A stretch of DNA of 64,000 nt from Mycocentrospora acerina (Eukaryota; Ascomycota; Dothideomycetes; Pleosporales): positions 1 to 64,000 of the forward strand of contig JAKUHH010000028.1 of NCBI GenBank assembly GCA_022701365.1, written 5' to 3'. The notes beneath the pieces are model-generated. The model was given only the letters and a program-made list of their open reading frames with translations, did not search any database and was not told the DNA's origin. Both the position numbers and the translations under genes were made by a program. Shown here piece after piece: positions 10,301 through 23,122 of this stretch (position 1 is its first letter; each line of letters starts with the position of its first letter).

Positions 10301-12540
10301 GAGTTCTAGCAAGGAACCCTAATAGAGCTCTAATAATATTAAAAGAAAGAGATAAAGAAGAATTATTACTATTATTACTGTATAAAAAAGAAAACAAAAA
10401 TTTAGCTTATAAATATAAGCACCTTTAAAGAAACTTAACTAGTGAGAGAAATCTTATTAAGACTTAATATATTATTATAATTAATATTAAAAGTAGTCTA
10501 CTAAGACTTAAGGGGGGCAATAGTAGAACTAATACTACTATTACTACTAGAGAAGGAATAAACCTAAATATGTATAAACTATAAATATAAAGTAGCAGTA
10601 TTAGCAGATATGCCTTTAGTAAGATAAGAAGAAGTAAAACTTAGAAGAAAAAAAGTATAAGCCTTAAAAGAGGTTAAGAGAGCAGCAGTAAAAGAAGAAA
10701 CTATAAAGGGGGCACTAAGAGGTATAAGAAGAAAAGGACTAGATAAAAGACTAAGAAAGACTATACTATAAATAAGGTTATAAATATAATTCTTAAAACT
10801 CTAAATAATACTAGCACTAAGATTATATATCTAAAAAAAGAATTAGAAAAAGAAATGTATAAAGAGAAAAGAAGACATAGTATACTATAAGTAATATACT
10901 TTTACTAAAAAAATACCTCTTATAAAGACTTTAGCTAAGATATAATTAAAGCTAAATAAGTAGTAGTAGTAGCAGCTTTAGCAGAAAGAACACAGAAATA
11001 GAAGACCTTATCTATCTCTGTGTTACTACTAGTTATACTACTTTACTTATTCTTACTACTATAAGCCTTAAAGGCAGCTTAGAAGAAAAGGCAAAGCTTA
11101 GTATATATACTATTAAAGATAAGTAAAATATAGTTATTACTATAAAAAATATAGTTAGAAATCTCTACTAAAAAGTAGGTGCAGAAGCAGAAAGCTAGAG
11201 AAACCTAGAAACACTAAAAATTAACTTAAAAAAATAAGAAGAAGGTATAAAGAAACTTACTAAAATATAACTATATTTAGCAGTCTAGTAATATATATAA
11301 GTCCTAAAACCTATAATATAAGTAAACTTAGTAATACTATTATACTTAAGTATATATATTAAGTATAATAGGTAGAGCTTAGTAACAGCAGTAGCAGTTT
11401 CTTTTGCAGTAAACTAGGAAGTAAGGCAAGTAGAGAGATTAACTTTAACTTAAAAAGTAGACTAAAGATAATATAATAAATATAATAAATAAGAAAAAGT
11501 ATAAAAAGTAATATTTACTATAGTATAATACTTTTTAGATAGAGTAAAGGCAGAAGAGAGAGACTCTTTATAAGTATCTAACTTAGCAGCAGTATAATAC
11601 TTTACTTTAGTAAGAGCCTTCTTAGCTATAGAAACAGATAATAAGACAGAAACTATAATAGAAAAAGAGCTTAAATAAAGCTACTTATAGCTCTTATTAA
11701 CTAACACATAGGTTTTATAAGGCAGTATAGTAAGAATAAGTAGCAAAAAGAGGTAAAAGACAGCAATAGCTAGAAAAATACTACATAAATAATAAGAAGA
11801 GCTAAAGAAGGCAGTAAAAGCAATTAAGAGTAAGTAGTATATAAAAATAGAAGAGCATATAAAAAATTAATAAAAGTAGTTACTAGAAGTAGCTCTAATA
11901 GGCTATAAAGGTTTTATATAAAAAGTAATTAGCTAAGTAAAGGACTTATATAATAGGCTACACATTGTTAAGAGTCTTAGTATAAACCTTAATCTAATAA
12001 ATAGCTAATAAAAACTTAAGTACTAAAACACTTAGACTTACTAAGCTAAAACCTGTCTTAAGGCCTTCTAAAGCATAACTAGTAATACTAGATACTCTAC
12101 AGATAAAGCATAGAAACTATCTAGATACCTTATATATACTAACAAGGAACCTAAACCTTCCCTAGGACTACCTTAGCACACCTAGCAGCACTAGATACCT
12201 TACAGACAACACACAGATACATCTAACAAAATATAGAACACCTAAACAGGTATAAATAGATAGATACAAACAGGTTATTATAGCTATTAATTTACTTAAG
12301 TTATACCTAGCACTAGCCCTAAGGGCCTAGCCCCTTACAATGCAAAGCTCTTAAAATAGGCTAAGTTATGTTTACATAGCTAGACTACTACTTATATTTT
12401 AAAGAGTACTTTATACTAAGCACTTATAGTAGAAAGATTATATAACTATAGAGTAAAATAGTCCTCTAAAAAGAACCTAAATATAGCTTAACTTTGCCTA
12501 AAATACTCTAATTAATAAAAAGGTTTTTAACTATTAAAAA
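10301..12540. repeat. Unidentified AT-rich, heavily mutated transposon-like sequence
   Basis: Lys/Arg/Glu-rich plus-strand fragments with frequent TAA and TAG and no recognisable domain. AGAAG, TATAA and TAGTA words dominate, and TGG, TGA, TCA and CCA triplets are very scarce. It probably belongs to the 3' part of the gypsy remnant and to further elements. A stretch near 12,180-12,340 with more CCC and CCT looks less mutated, but I could not define its ends. Confidence 0.5.
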
Positions 12541-13210
12541 GTAACTGTTAAGTTTAGTAATAAATGTAGTGTTATTTAAGGCTTAAGACACTTCACTTAA
12601 TAGGTTTTTTTACTTTCTTAATAAAAAATTTAACTATAAGATAGTTAATTAAAAGACAATTTATATAAGCAAGCTTAGATAGTTAAGAGTATAATTTAAG
12701 TAACTCTAAAGGGTTATGTGAGCAGGAGTCTTCTAGTTTTAATAACCTGTAATAGTACCTTACTATATAATAGTTACACAGCATATAGCTACTGTTAGGC
12801 TCTTAAAGAGAGACTTATTTATTAGTATAAGCTTAGTAATAGGTTTATGTAAAGATAATATAAAAGTTTATACAGTAAAAGTTATAAAAGAGTAGTTAGA
12901 ATATTATAAGATTTAGACTATTAATTACTCTTTCTATTCTCTTAATCTTAACTCTATTTAGCATATATAATAGGCTTTTAAAAAGACACTTTATAAGCTC
13001 TATCTTAAGTATAACTAGTTATGTAATACTTAAAAAGAGTAAAATTAATTTTATAAAGGCTTAAAAGAAGTAAAGTTAGCTATAACTAATACATTAATTA
13101 GAAGTTTAATTTACTTAATGCTAAAGCAATTAGAAGTAGGAAAGATTGCTAAGAGTTACTAGACTAAATATTAGGTGTATTTTAAGTAAGTTTATATCTT
13201 TATTACTTAA
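12541..13210 (+). pseudogene. Tc1/mariner-type transposase remnant, RIP-mutated
   Basis: Plus-strand translation around 12,920-13,200 gives a decayed version of the C-terminal catalytic half of a fungal Tc1/mariner (DDE_3) transposase. It has a NYSFYSLNLNS motif (the D of the usual Pro-Asp-Leu-Asn-Pro box now changed) at about 12,924-12,958, then a His-Ile-stop-stop-Ala-Phe-Lys stretch, and a Leu/Ile-rich block at 13,090-13,120. Stops are TAA or TAG where Trp, Gln or Glu are expected. The left part (from about 12,541) is weaker. No terminal inverted repeats were found by eye. Confidence 0.65.
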
Positions 13211-15930
13211 ATTAATTTATAAATATTTATGTTATAGTAGTTTAAACTTATAGAGTTAATGTTAGCAGGGTAGTCTAAGCAGAGCCGCGACAAGACTTTT
13301 GACGCACGACTGTAGCAGCTCCTGCGCCTACTTAGAACGTAGTACCTATTTATACAATCCCACCTTAATTCTTAATGTATTTACTTATCTACTGCAGGGA
13401 TTAGTATATCAGAAATTGCTTAAGTTTTTTTTTATTAAAATTCTTAATATACAATATTAAGCCCTTTAACATATAAGATTGCTTAATTGCGCAGTATGTA
13501 AGTTGTTTGCGTAATAATTAACTAGGCTTAAATCTAGCTTATCTTGTTATCTAGGTTTTTGTTTTCGCAGTCTAGCTTACTTATCATTCTAAACAGTCTT
13601 ATTTCTCTTCTAGTGCGTCCTAGTAGGTACATAGTGTAGCCTGTACACGCTCTTAACTCTCCTGTAACAATTTCAGCACCCTTGCACTTTCCAGCTGTAA
13701 TAGATTACCTATCCCTTCTTACTACGACGTATTTAAATCTCTGCTTTTCAATACTACTAATCTAGTAGAATAATTCTCACCTAATCACAGCAGATCTTAC
13801 TTTTCTTATACTTTTTCTGCAAACACAACAGACAAGGCTTAACAACATTAGATCGCAAAACTAAACTTAATAGTTTAGCTGCTAAGAATGCCCTTCTTAT
13901 TAGACCAGAGATTACATTCAATCAATGTAACACATAATTGGTCTATATTGCGAAATTCAATAAAATTAGAACTCTAGAGTACAATAATTCAATTACAGCT
14001 AATTGATCAAAAATTACGCTATACATAGTAATATGAAAAGCTTGAGACGCAATAATAGAGATTGCGGTACTATTTCTAGATTTTCTTATCACAACTTGTC
14101 TAGGAGCATCCAAGCCTACTACCTAGGCCAGCTTATAAGCCAAGTTCATGAGACAAGCTTATAAGCTACACTATATGCTGCTCTACAACTAACTGCCCAT
14201 TTGCATGATGGAGGTGGGGCTATCTTGCAGCTGTACTAAGTCCTATAGCTTAGCAATCTATTTTCGGAGCCGCAGTTACTCCGCAGCAATAATTACTCCG
14301 TGGTTTTGTCACAGATATGCTTAGTTATTTGCACCTACTTATCTCCTCTCACTTTCTCAAACGCAGCTTCTTACAGTATAGATACACAGTAACGGTCATT
14401 CCAATTGATCTCCTGAATTAAAATGTCAACTCTTTTTCTGCCATACAACCACAATCTGTAGTATTGTGATTCTAATAACGCCTTCTTGTTTCCTCCAAAA
14501 GTAACTAATACAACTTCAAATTATAGTACCAAGTAGCATATATATTGGGTTTATTCATTTCTTTTGAGTCGACACAAATACTTCTGAAACGTAGACATTT
14601 TGCAGCAATATAAAGTAATTAACTAAGAATGGGTGTTACATAATCAAATTCTGTTTGATTCCTCAAAATGAAGCTTAAAGATGAAACTTTCGCAGTCATA
14701 TAGTTCCTAAGATAGCATGAAGAGTTACCTAAAATCTCAAAAATCTTGAAGTTTACTGCTTGAAAAAGTAAACCTATTATGAGCATCGGTAATCCTTAAA
14801 ATATACTTTCTTTGCAGATATATCTAGTTAACGAGCAGGTTAAGCCAGTCACACGGGTATTGCGATATATGATGTGATAGTAGACAACACTATTGTGAAC
14901 TGTAATACTTTTATGTAGTTGCTGTGACAGGGAAAGCTTAGCAAAAGCCAAAAACTTACTCATGTTAGCCGCTCATGCATAATTGACGTTTCCTGTCAAT
15001 CTAATCAATTCCAGACGACGAAGTCAAGAAATCGAGTCTAAAATGAGCAAACTAAGCGCTTCAGGAACGTAGAATTGATCAAAGCCGCATAAGCTTCTGA
15101 AAATACTACCAAATTCTATACAAGAGCAGCAGCAAAAAAGGAGGGGATGGTAAAGTTGACAAAAATGCTGGAAGGCTGCTGACTTGCTAACTCATTAAAA
15201 CCTGCAAGAACACGTGACGCGTGACACATCGATGCTTCCTGCAATTTTACTCTGACAAAGCAGTCGGCAGGTTTGCCTTAAACGCCGGGAAATTGAAGAT
15301 TGCAGCGGAGTTGTCATTCACGTTTCGTAATTCCCTGACCTAAAGTCCCGCAAGCGGCGCAATTCCGCTGGTCGTTTGTAACAGCCCTAGGTGACGTAAG
15401 CGTAGACGGTGTCCCCAGAAGACCCACATTCACTAAAACGAAACAACAAGAAACAAGTCATCAACCCTGATGATAATCATCATTAGTCCACGATAAGCCA
15501 CAAAAGATCGAAGCTGTAACGGACCTCCAGCACCTTCTCAATGTGCAGTTCAGACTTCAGGCAGAGGAAAAGAAGCCCGTTCGCAGTAGCTTTATTTCAT
15601 GCGACTCTGTGTAATGAGGGACTTGCGATAAGAACGGATTAGCAGGATGTCCTGATGCTCTGGCAGGACATTCAAATCGTGCTGGAGGTCTTTGGTACCA
15701 CTGTACACTGTACGCCTCGACCAGCTAAAGACATTCGAACAAGCATTCTAGCATCGCGTAAGAAGGCTCGGCGAAATCTTGGCTTTTAGTAAAGCCTAAC
15801 GGACCGAGTTGCTAGTGATAGGATAAATGATATCCATCTCTCGTATAAGAAAGGCAGTGTAGGTAACAATATGCAGCTCAAAATTTTACATCAATCATCT
15901 CCTCTTTGCGACATAAGGCACAAAAACATC
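13211..15930. other. Transition from transposon block to gene space; no gene seen
   Basis: A small less-mutated patch (about 13,270-13,330) is followed by sequence in which TCA, CCA and TGG triplets return steadily after about 13,660. From about 15,000 the composition is ordinary. No coding frame with a recognisable domain is present. The last few hundred bases are the upstream region of the secreted solute-binding-like gene. Confidence 0.6.
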
Positions 15931-17068
15931 ATGCGCTTCAGTCTTTTCAATCTGGCCTTTTTTGCTGGGTCTTCCCTGGCACACCCCCACAAGCATGCAT
16001 CTAACGGAACCTATGAGCAAGAGACTCGCAGTATCGATGAGATCTACCAGGCAGCATTAACAGAAGGCGGTATCATCACTCTCTGGCACGGCGGTGACGA
16101 GAAGAATCAGCAAGACTACTTGAAGCAAGCCTTTGAAGCACGCTTCCCGAACATTACGCTTAATGTTACGGTCGACCTATCCAAGTACCATGATGGTGAT
16201 CTGGATCTGCAGCTTGCAGCCAAGAATGTCTACGTCGATAGCATCATTCTGCAGACATTGCATGACTACCCACGCTGGAAAAAGGAGGGTGCTCTCATGA
16301 ACTACGCACCTAAGAACTTCGACCAGATCTACCCTGTGTTTAAAGACGCAGATGCCGCGTATGCTGGACTCTTTATCTTTGCTTGGTCTATTCAGAGTAA
16401 CACCAATAAAACAACACTGGTGCCAACATCGTATAACGACTTCATCAAGCCTGAGTTCAAGGACAAGCTGGCCCTTACATATCCCAATGATGACGATGCG
16501 GTCCTATGGCAATTCGATCTTCTGTAAGCTCTACCTACCCGCCATTTCTAAGGCTATTAAGCTAACACCAGCCGTCAGCCTAAATGACCCCAACTTCGGC
16601 TACGAATGGTTCGATGCCCTTCTCGCCAACAACCCACGCTGGGTGCGCGGCACGGCAACACCTAGTACCCTCCTTAATGCCGCCAATAGTAGCAGCGTAG
16701 CAACATTTACATCCGGGCACTCCTTCCAATCCATACCCGGCTACAACTACACCCTCCCAACCGAAGGCACCTTCGTCTCATGGGCTCAGACCGGCGCTAT
16801 TCTCAAGGATGCACCGCATCCTGAGGGCGCCAAGCTACTGCACAACTTCCTCCTGAGTGATGAGTATCAGAAGAATTTTGGTTGGAGCACCAGGCGGGAT
16901 ATTCCGGCACCGTCGGGTGCGGAGAAGATCCTTGAGCAGTCCAACACAAACGCGCCTGAGTTTGCAGTGTGGATGGCTGATCGGGCGAATGTGGAAAGGT
17001 TGAGGTTCTTCTTTGAGAACAAGATTGGAACTGCACAGGGACTTAGCCCTCTTGAGGATGATTTGTAA
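15931..17068 (+). CDS. Secreted periplasmic-binding-protein-like (ABC solute-binding fold) protein
   Basis: Two exons, 15931-16523 and 16579-17068, joined over a 55-nt intron (GTAAGC...GTCAG) with matching phase, encode 360 aa. An in-frame ATG exists at 15871, but the one at 15931 gives a clean signal peptide (about 18 residues, hydrophobic core, ending Ser-Leu-Ala-His). The body looks like a type-2 extracellular solute-binding protein of the iron(III)/thiamine-type group: an early Trp-His-Gly-Gly-Asp segment, a YGNE-like hinge region replaced by Asn-Phe-Gly-Tyr, and a PRWVRGT motif after the intron. Fungi lack the matching ABC importer, so the role outside the cell is unknown; ligand scavenging is an inference. 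It is the first gene beside the transposon block. The uninterrupted domain argues that it is intact. Confidence 0.8.
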
Positions 17069-17251
17069 GATGAAGTTGACTGTAGAAGATTAGAGGTACA
17101 TGATATATCGTGGTACATTCAACAATCAATTAGTAGAAATTGAACCTAAATTGGATTTCATCTGCGCAACGTCTATGTGATGTGGGTTCTCCACTGGTCA
17201 GGAAGCAAAGCACCACATAATGGCAGAAAAAGTTCTGGCCTTAATTAAAAG

Positions 17252-17285
<34 letters not shown>

Positions 17286-18455
17286 NNNNNNNNNNNNNNN
17301 NNNNNNNNNNNNNNNNNNNNNNNNNNNNNNNNNNNNNNNNNNNNNNNNNNNNNNNNNNNNNNNNNNNNNNNNNNNNNNNNNNNNNNNNNNNNNNNNNNNN
17401 NNNNNNNNNNNNNNNNNNNNNNNNNNNNNNNNNNNNNNNNNNNNNNNNNNNNNNNNNNNNNNNNNNNNNNNNNNNNNNNNNNNNNNNNNNNNNNNNNNNN
17501 NNNNNNCTTTTTTTTTTATTTAAAATTTTTGAAGATGCTTTTACGCAAAATTTTGCGACTGAGAGAACGTTCACCATAGCTAAATACATATTAATACAGC
17601 TTGAATCAATTTTACTAAAACAACAACAAAATGGCAAAAGAGTTAGCAATTAATCATTAAAATTTGGTTAAATGATGAATGAAAAGCTATTATTGTATTG
17701 TACAATTTTAGAGAACAAAGAGCTTACTATTCTCATTTTATTTTGAGGTGTTACTTTTCAAATTACAGTTTGTACTACTTATTGGCAACATAACTTTCTT
17801 AGTAGGAAAAATCTTGTTCATTTCCCTCAAATTCGCACTTTGCTTATCTCTAGGAATGCTCAATTACTTGCTGTATCTTGTCTCTGAGTCTCTTTCAATT
17901 TGCTCGATTTTAACTTCGTCTACAAAGTGGTTGCCTAATTTCTAAGCACAGTAGCGGACTAATCAGCTAGGTCTACATAACTCTAGGCTGGACCAGACCT
18001 ACTAATTGGATTCACGCTTGTGCAGCAATATTATGTGCTAGTTGGGCTGACTAGTACAATACATAAGACAGGGAGGACTCGTCCGGACGTCTTTGCAGAT
18101 ATGAACTGTTATCTTTTGCAGCTTGGCTACAAGCACACTCTTAATCTACCGAATGGTCGGTAGTGAGTCTCTTGTTTCTGACCTGGCCAAAATCGCTAAT
18201 CCGATTCTCACAAATGGAATTAGATGTCGTTTTTACAATTCGGTTGAGGTCCTCGGAAATAAATCCTACAGCTAGCCCAAAGATTGTTTTGCCAGCACAT
18301 ATTAGAGAAGAAGCCGTATCATTCAGAACCATGCTCATGTCTTTAAGCTCGACAGGTAAACTGGACCTTGCCTACTTTGATTCATAGATTAGGATAAGAA
18401 AACAGGCAGCAAGAACATAGCAGAAAACGGGCAAACGGGTAAAATTAATTATGCT
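17069..18455. other. Gene-free stretch with assembly gap
   Basis: Contains a poly-C run and an N gap (listed separately), then AT-rich sequence to about 17,950 and ordinary sequence beyond. Short frames near 18,150-18,390 on both strands show no domain. The 3' end of the rhodopsin-like gene lies at 18456. Confidence 0.5.
17252..17506. other. Poly-C homopolymer (34 bp) running into a 221-base N gap
   Basis: C at every position from 17252 to 17285, then N from 17286 to 17506. Sequence after the gap starts with C and a run of T. The real distance and content are unknown. A long C run at a contig end is more likely a sequencing or assembly artefact than biology. Confidence 0.95.
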
Positions 18456-19597
18456 TCAAAAACGATCGACGTCGTTCGCAATACTGTCTGACCGTACCGC
18501 ACTTTTTACTTTATCAAGGCTTTCCAGCTCATTAAAGCCATTTAAAGGAATATCATCATACCCCTCTCTGTTACTTCGTATCTTATTTGAGAAACTCAAG
18601 TTGGTATTGTAAGATTTTGGAATCTGTTGAGTTATTCGCTTGCTGAAAATGCCGTAGTGTTTGATGAATGCTGTGAGCGCTGGCGCACATGCGCACAGTG
18701 CGGCTAGATTCAATTCCATCATAGTGACAAAGAACGACGGCCATGCATGCCATGTGGTATCATATGACTCGTAGTAAATCTTGTATGAGAAATAGACACG
18801 TAGGAATCCTAAGGCAGCGGTGCCATATACCAAAGAGAACAATGTTATCAGTAAAACTTTTTCCCGCATTGACACCCGGAGCTTCCAGAAGAGGATGTTT
18901 GGGAGCAGAGCGGTGAGAAGATCGTGAATTGCACTGATAGCACAACTGGCTATAACATCAGCGCCCTCGTTAAAGCATTTGAATGTGTAGCCGTTTATAA
19001 GCTTTTCGAAGTTCACTCGGTCCCAGAGTGCCGCCATAGGTTGGCATGCAAAAAGCGGTTTCAGTAAACAGACGAGCGTAACCCCAGCAATGGAAGCTAT
19101 GACGATCCAAAGAGTCCATATAAAGGCAGAAGAGACAACGTTGCGACAGAGTCGGCGGCAAAATAGAAGTACGGATATTTTCAACAGGCCAGAGCCGGTG
19201 GTGAAGAGGAGCATGATAGCAATGGCATACTTCCGGCGGATGAGGTTGGTAGAAAGTGGCATATCCCAAATGTGTTGGTTGTATCCTAATATGTCTGTCG
19301 CAATCGCAGTAACGACAGTCAAAGCAATGATGAAAGGCTAGTTATTGTTAGAGATATTCCCGATCGTCAAAATTCTGGTAAACTCACAACAGCAACAGCA
19401 AAGCAAATGTCATCCGCTCCTGAAGACTTTTGAATCTTCCATCGCACCCAGAAACGAATGCCTGAGGAGAGGAGAAGAAGAATAGTAAAGACAATCGCGA
19501 AGGCGGGTACGACCGGTGGACGCAGTTGAGGATTGACAAGATTGGGCTTTGGCCATAGAGCTACGACTGACTCGGGGGGGTTTACACCGCCAGGCAT
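18456..19597 (-). CDS. Fungal rhodopsin-like (PTH11-related group) seven-helix integral membrane protein
   Basis: Two exons, 19388-19597 and 18456-19337, with a 50-nt intron (GTGAGT...CTAG) in phase 0, give 363 aa. The start is the only ATG after an in-frame stop. The first helix (about residues 30-47) is followed by a W-x-R-W-K loop and the Asp-Asp that opens helix 2 in this family. Five further hydrophobic helices follow, with a Cys-rich loop (LFACQP...CF) between helices and a polar cytoplasmic tail of about 70 residues. The family is the fungal rhodopsin domain (Pfam Fung_rhodopsin), which includes Pth11-like receptors and many proteins of unknown role. There is no CFEM domain, so it is not a full Pth11 type. 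Retinal binding is not expected, and the ligand is unknown. Confidence 0.8.
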
Positions 19598-22500
19598 AAT
19601 GGCAATAATTCCAAGGAGAAGCTATGTGATTCCTTCTCAAGATCAGGAGAAACGCATTCCACGATTGATGAATATTAAGCTCGCAAAGTTGAATGTGATT
19701 AATATTTACTGTTTCTTCGAAAGAAATTTGAATGTGAGAAGTAATTACTAACCATACTGGGTATCTGTCAATGAACTGTCAACGAGCTGAAGGCAAATTT
19801 GGCGCTAAGACATTATAAAGTTGCGAATTATAGTCACTAGCTGGACATGGCCTTTCAAACTGCGAATGGCCTAACGTTATCAACCACGGATGGAACTCGG
19901 GTGGATCGGCTTCTAAGCCACAAATTCATGATACTCAATTTTAACCACTTAATTCACAGCAGAGTTTGTTGCTTTTTTCTCAACTGCGCCAAAGTTCCAG
20001 TTCCTAGACGCCACAAAAGTAGTGCTTTGTAAGTCATAGGCGAGAATACCAGGTGCGACGGTCAAACCAGTATTGAGTATCTGGTGAGGGTCACAAATCG
20101 GTCCAATGGAGTCGCTTCGTGGAAAGGGACGACGCAACAAGCTTCTGAGGAACCTAAAATGTCACGCCACAGTACTGTCGATCACCAAGGCCGAAACCTA
20201 GTGCAGCATAGAATAAGCTTAAAGAAGCTAGTCTAGTGGAATTGCTTTTTCTTTGTTCTCACCGATCAGAATTGGAAATGAGGACTGATAGCTTGCATAC
20301 AGATGCATGCATCCAATTGTCGTGGCGTCTAGCGGTGGATATTGGCTCTCAGTTGCGTTGGCACATGGTACGGACCACCGTACGATTGTGTGGAGTGGTG
20401 TATCAAAGCAGTGTGATTGCTCAAAGAGCACGATCATCACAGGATGTGTTGACAGATGACAGGATACGGCCCGATGCAGCCACGACAGGCGCTCACAGTC
20501 GTGCACGGATGATGTGGCTTTCTAGTTTCTCGTATCTCGCTTCTTTCCAAGTTCGAGTTCGTCGGTTTCCTGCACTACTAGCAATGGATACTCTGGTTGA
20601 AGTTGCTCAGTCTGTCGCCTCTTTATACGATTTAATACTCTTTGGAACTGGCAAATAGCAAGCAGGGGTGAACGAAGTAGGGATAGCCAAATTTAGCGTA
20701 CCTATGCTGAGACCTAGCTGCTCGGCTTCAACTGGCTTGCTGGAACTACACTATTATAGTATTGACCGTGCTTTGTGACAGCCAACCTATCAAAATCTTT
20801 TGCAGAAACAAAAACGCACTAGACACAGGCCGCTGGAGGATCGAACTGCCACAAACCGCGCTCGTCTCCAAATCCTAGGGTAGCACACTGGAGAACAATT
20901 AACCAGTGTTTAGCTGAGTCAAGACATGGTTACACATATCATGCACGAATAGGCACCTACAAATCAAATTGCCATAGCCTGAACTTGAGCAAGCCATTTA
21001 ATGTACATGTGTCTAATCTAGTGACAATTCTCACCTATGGTTCTCCTCCACGACGATTCAAAATCCGATATTTTTAAAATAGGCACACGTTTCGGCTCGA
21101 AATTCCATTGTCTCTAAGCCCAAACCCCTTGTTAGCTTAGACGATCGACCTCTTGGCGGCAGAGTTCTTTGTGAATGTTACATCATCTGCAGGCTGGTGA
21201 TATTCGCGCAACATGTCGAATACTTCCTGCGCTGCGAGGTTAACAGAAGTAGTTACATCTAATAAAAAGCGGCGTAAACCATGCACGCTTAAGCCATTTG
21301 CCATCATCTGGCTACGGGTCAGAACACCCGCACAATTTGGTATCATGCCCCGCAGTTACAGGACGGTTTAGAGTTTGCCTAGCGCAGGGGCAACACCTTG
21401 AAAATTCTACTTTTGGCTTGATGCCCTTGAAAGAGGCGATGCTTTGATCATAATAGAGCTAACGGTGATAGGCTCGGTAACTTAGCCTTAACCTTTACAC
21501 GACAAAGGGCACCATCTACGAAAAAACGAGGCTCTCGTCATCGCTTTCTTTGATCACTACTGTATTTCACATCTCAAAATATCGTTTAACGCCGCGGATT
21601 TGTCATAGAAGTTCTCACGCGTAGCAATTGCAAGAGCTTCTCATTTCAGCATTTGTGCGGTTTCTGTACGTCAACCACAATTTGCAATCTGACATTTCAC
21701 GCAAGACCTCCTCTGCACAAGCTTGATCTTGACGGAGCTATGAGAAGATTTAGCGTTTTTGCATATAGCATCAGAATAAGCGGTCTCGCCTTCAAAAATC
21801 AAGTAAACGTTTCGAGTCGAAGCAACGGCAGCAACATTAAATAAGAACCAGAAGCTTCGCAAGAGTACTTTCAACCAAAATAAGCAAACATTAAATTGCT
21901 TGTGTGGTTTTCTTTGCTAGGTTATGTAAGGCATCGCAGCAGTTGCAAAACTACTGCCATCTATGTCTTGATCTACACAATCACTTAGGCTAGTGCCTCA
22001 AGCACTAAACCTGAACTTCATACGAACGAGCTTGTGTAAAGTGAGCACTCTTCAGCTGGCCGCGTAATCACCAAAAAAAAATTAGTAAACGTTTGGTCAC
22101 TTTGTCTAAACTGGATATCCGAAATAGAGGTTGAACTTGTCTAGTGCAAACGCGCAGAAAGCAAGACTAGTTGCCCATAATCCAATTTTGCCAATGAAAA
22201 AATTGGATGAATCGAATAATGTTGTTGAAGACGAAAAGCACTACCAGCGTTTTTAATGCTAAATCTCAAGTCTTACTTTTTGTAGCTTACGTCATCTCTA
22301 CTGATTCACAAAATGCTCGTCACTCGTTTTACAACAGCGTTTATTTCACTTGCTTTGCCATAACTAATAAAACAGAAATATCATTTTGGTCTTGCCGCTT
22401 TCTTCAGGCTCGCTCTTTACTGCCACTACCGTTCTACCGCCTATTGTTACACAGTAAGCCGTCTCCAATGTCATACGATTTCTGCGTGCTGCGGAAAGGC

Positions 22501-23122
22501 ACAGAGCTTCTAGCTGAGTTCAGGGTCTTACTTCTAGGAACGATTGCAACGGGTATTTCATACATAGGTCGACAAACCTCTTTAACCTCTAGGCTATTTT
22601 CAGATCATTTTCTTTCGCGTTAGCGTAACAACATTATCGCACAAGTGATATTACAGTCGAAAGCGAATTTGACTTTTTTAAGATTGTTGCTCGTTCTTGA
22701 ATTTGAATAAGATTCGAAAGTCTTGGAGCTACTAATTACCTTGACATTGATATTGAAGTCTCTACCAGATCTGACGTGTGCTACTATAATTCTGAACTTC
22801 TGCAATATGCGTGAGCTACATGAAAGACTGATCGTACAAAAAGGCACATTGTAAGTGCTAGTCACAAAAGTAGTGTAAAAATATCCTCTGAACCATTTTT
22901 GGATGCCTGCCGTGAACTTTCTAAACACGCCTCGATTTTTGTGTGATGTGTGAGCCGAAGAGGTTGAAATATATTGCGCAATGATCTACGTAAGCTCGTA
23001 ACTGGCAGGATCAAAAATTTAACTTCAGTATCTAAATAAGAAATATTTTATGAATCCAGATCATACGAGCGAAAGATCCAGCAATACTCATTTCTCTAAC
23101 TTTATATCCTCCTTTCCCATCA
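19598..23122. other. 3.5-kb stretch without a supported gene
   Basis: Several short frames occur (for example 20236-20658 plus and 21137-21346 minus). None shows a domain, a plausible start context or a splice partner. Composition is mildly AT-rich without the strong mutation pattern of the left block. Nothing structural was recognised. Confidence 0.5.

Noticed and set aside
20236..20658. 140-codon plus-strand frame
   Set aside because: No domain, unusual composition and an overlapping minus-strand frame of similar quality. No splice partner.
20820..20900. Possible tRNA-like segment (a GTTCGATCC-like loop on the minus strand)
   Set aside because: The five-base stem around the loop does not pair, and no acceptor or anticodon arms could be drawn.
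21137..21346. Minus-strand frame with NGLSVHG, reminiscent of zinc alcohol dehydrogenases
   Set aside because: Only that short motif matches. The rest does not continue the family pattern, so it is probably chance.
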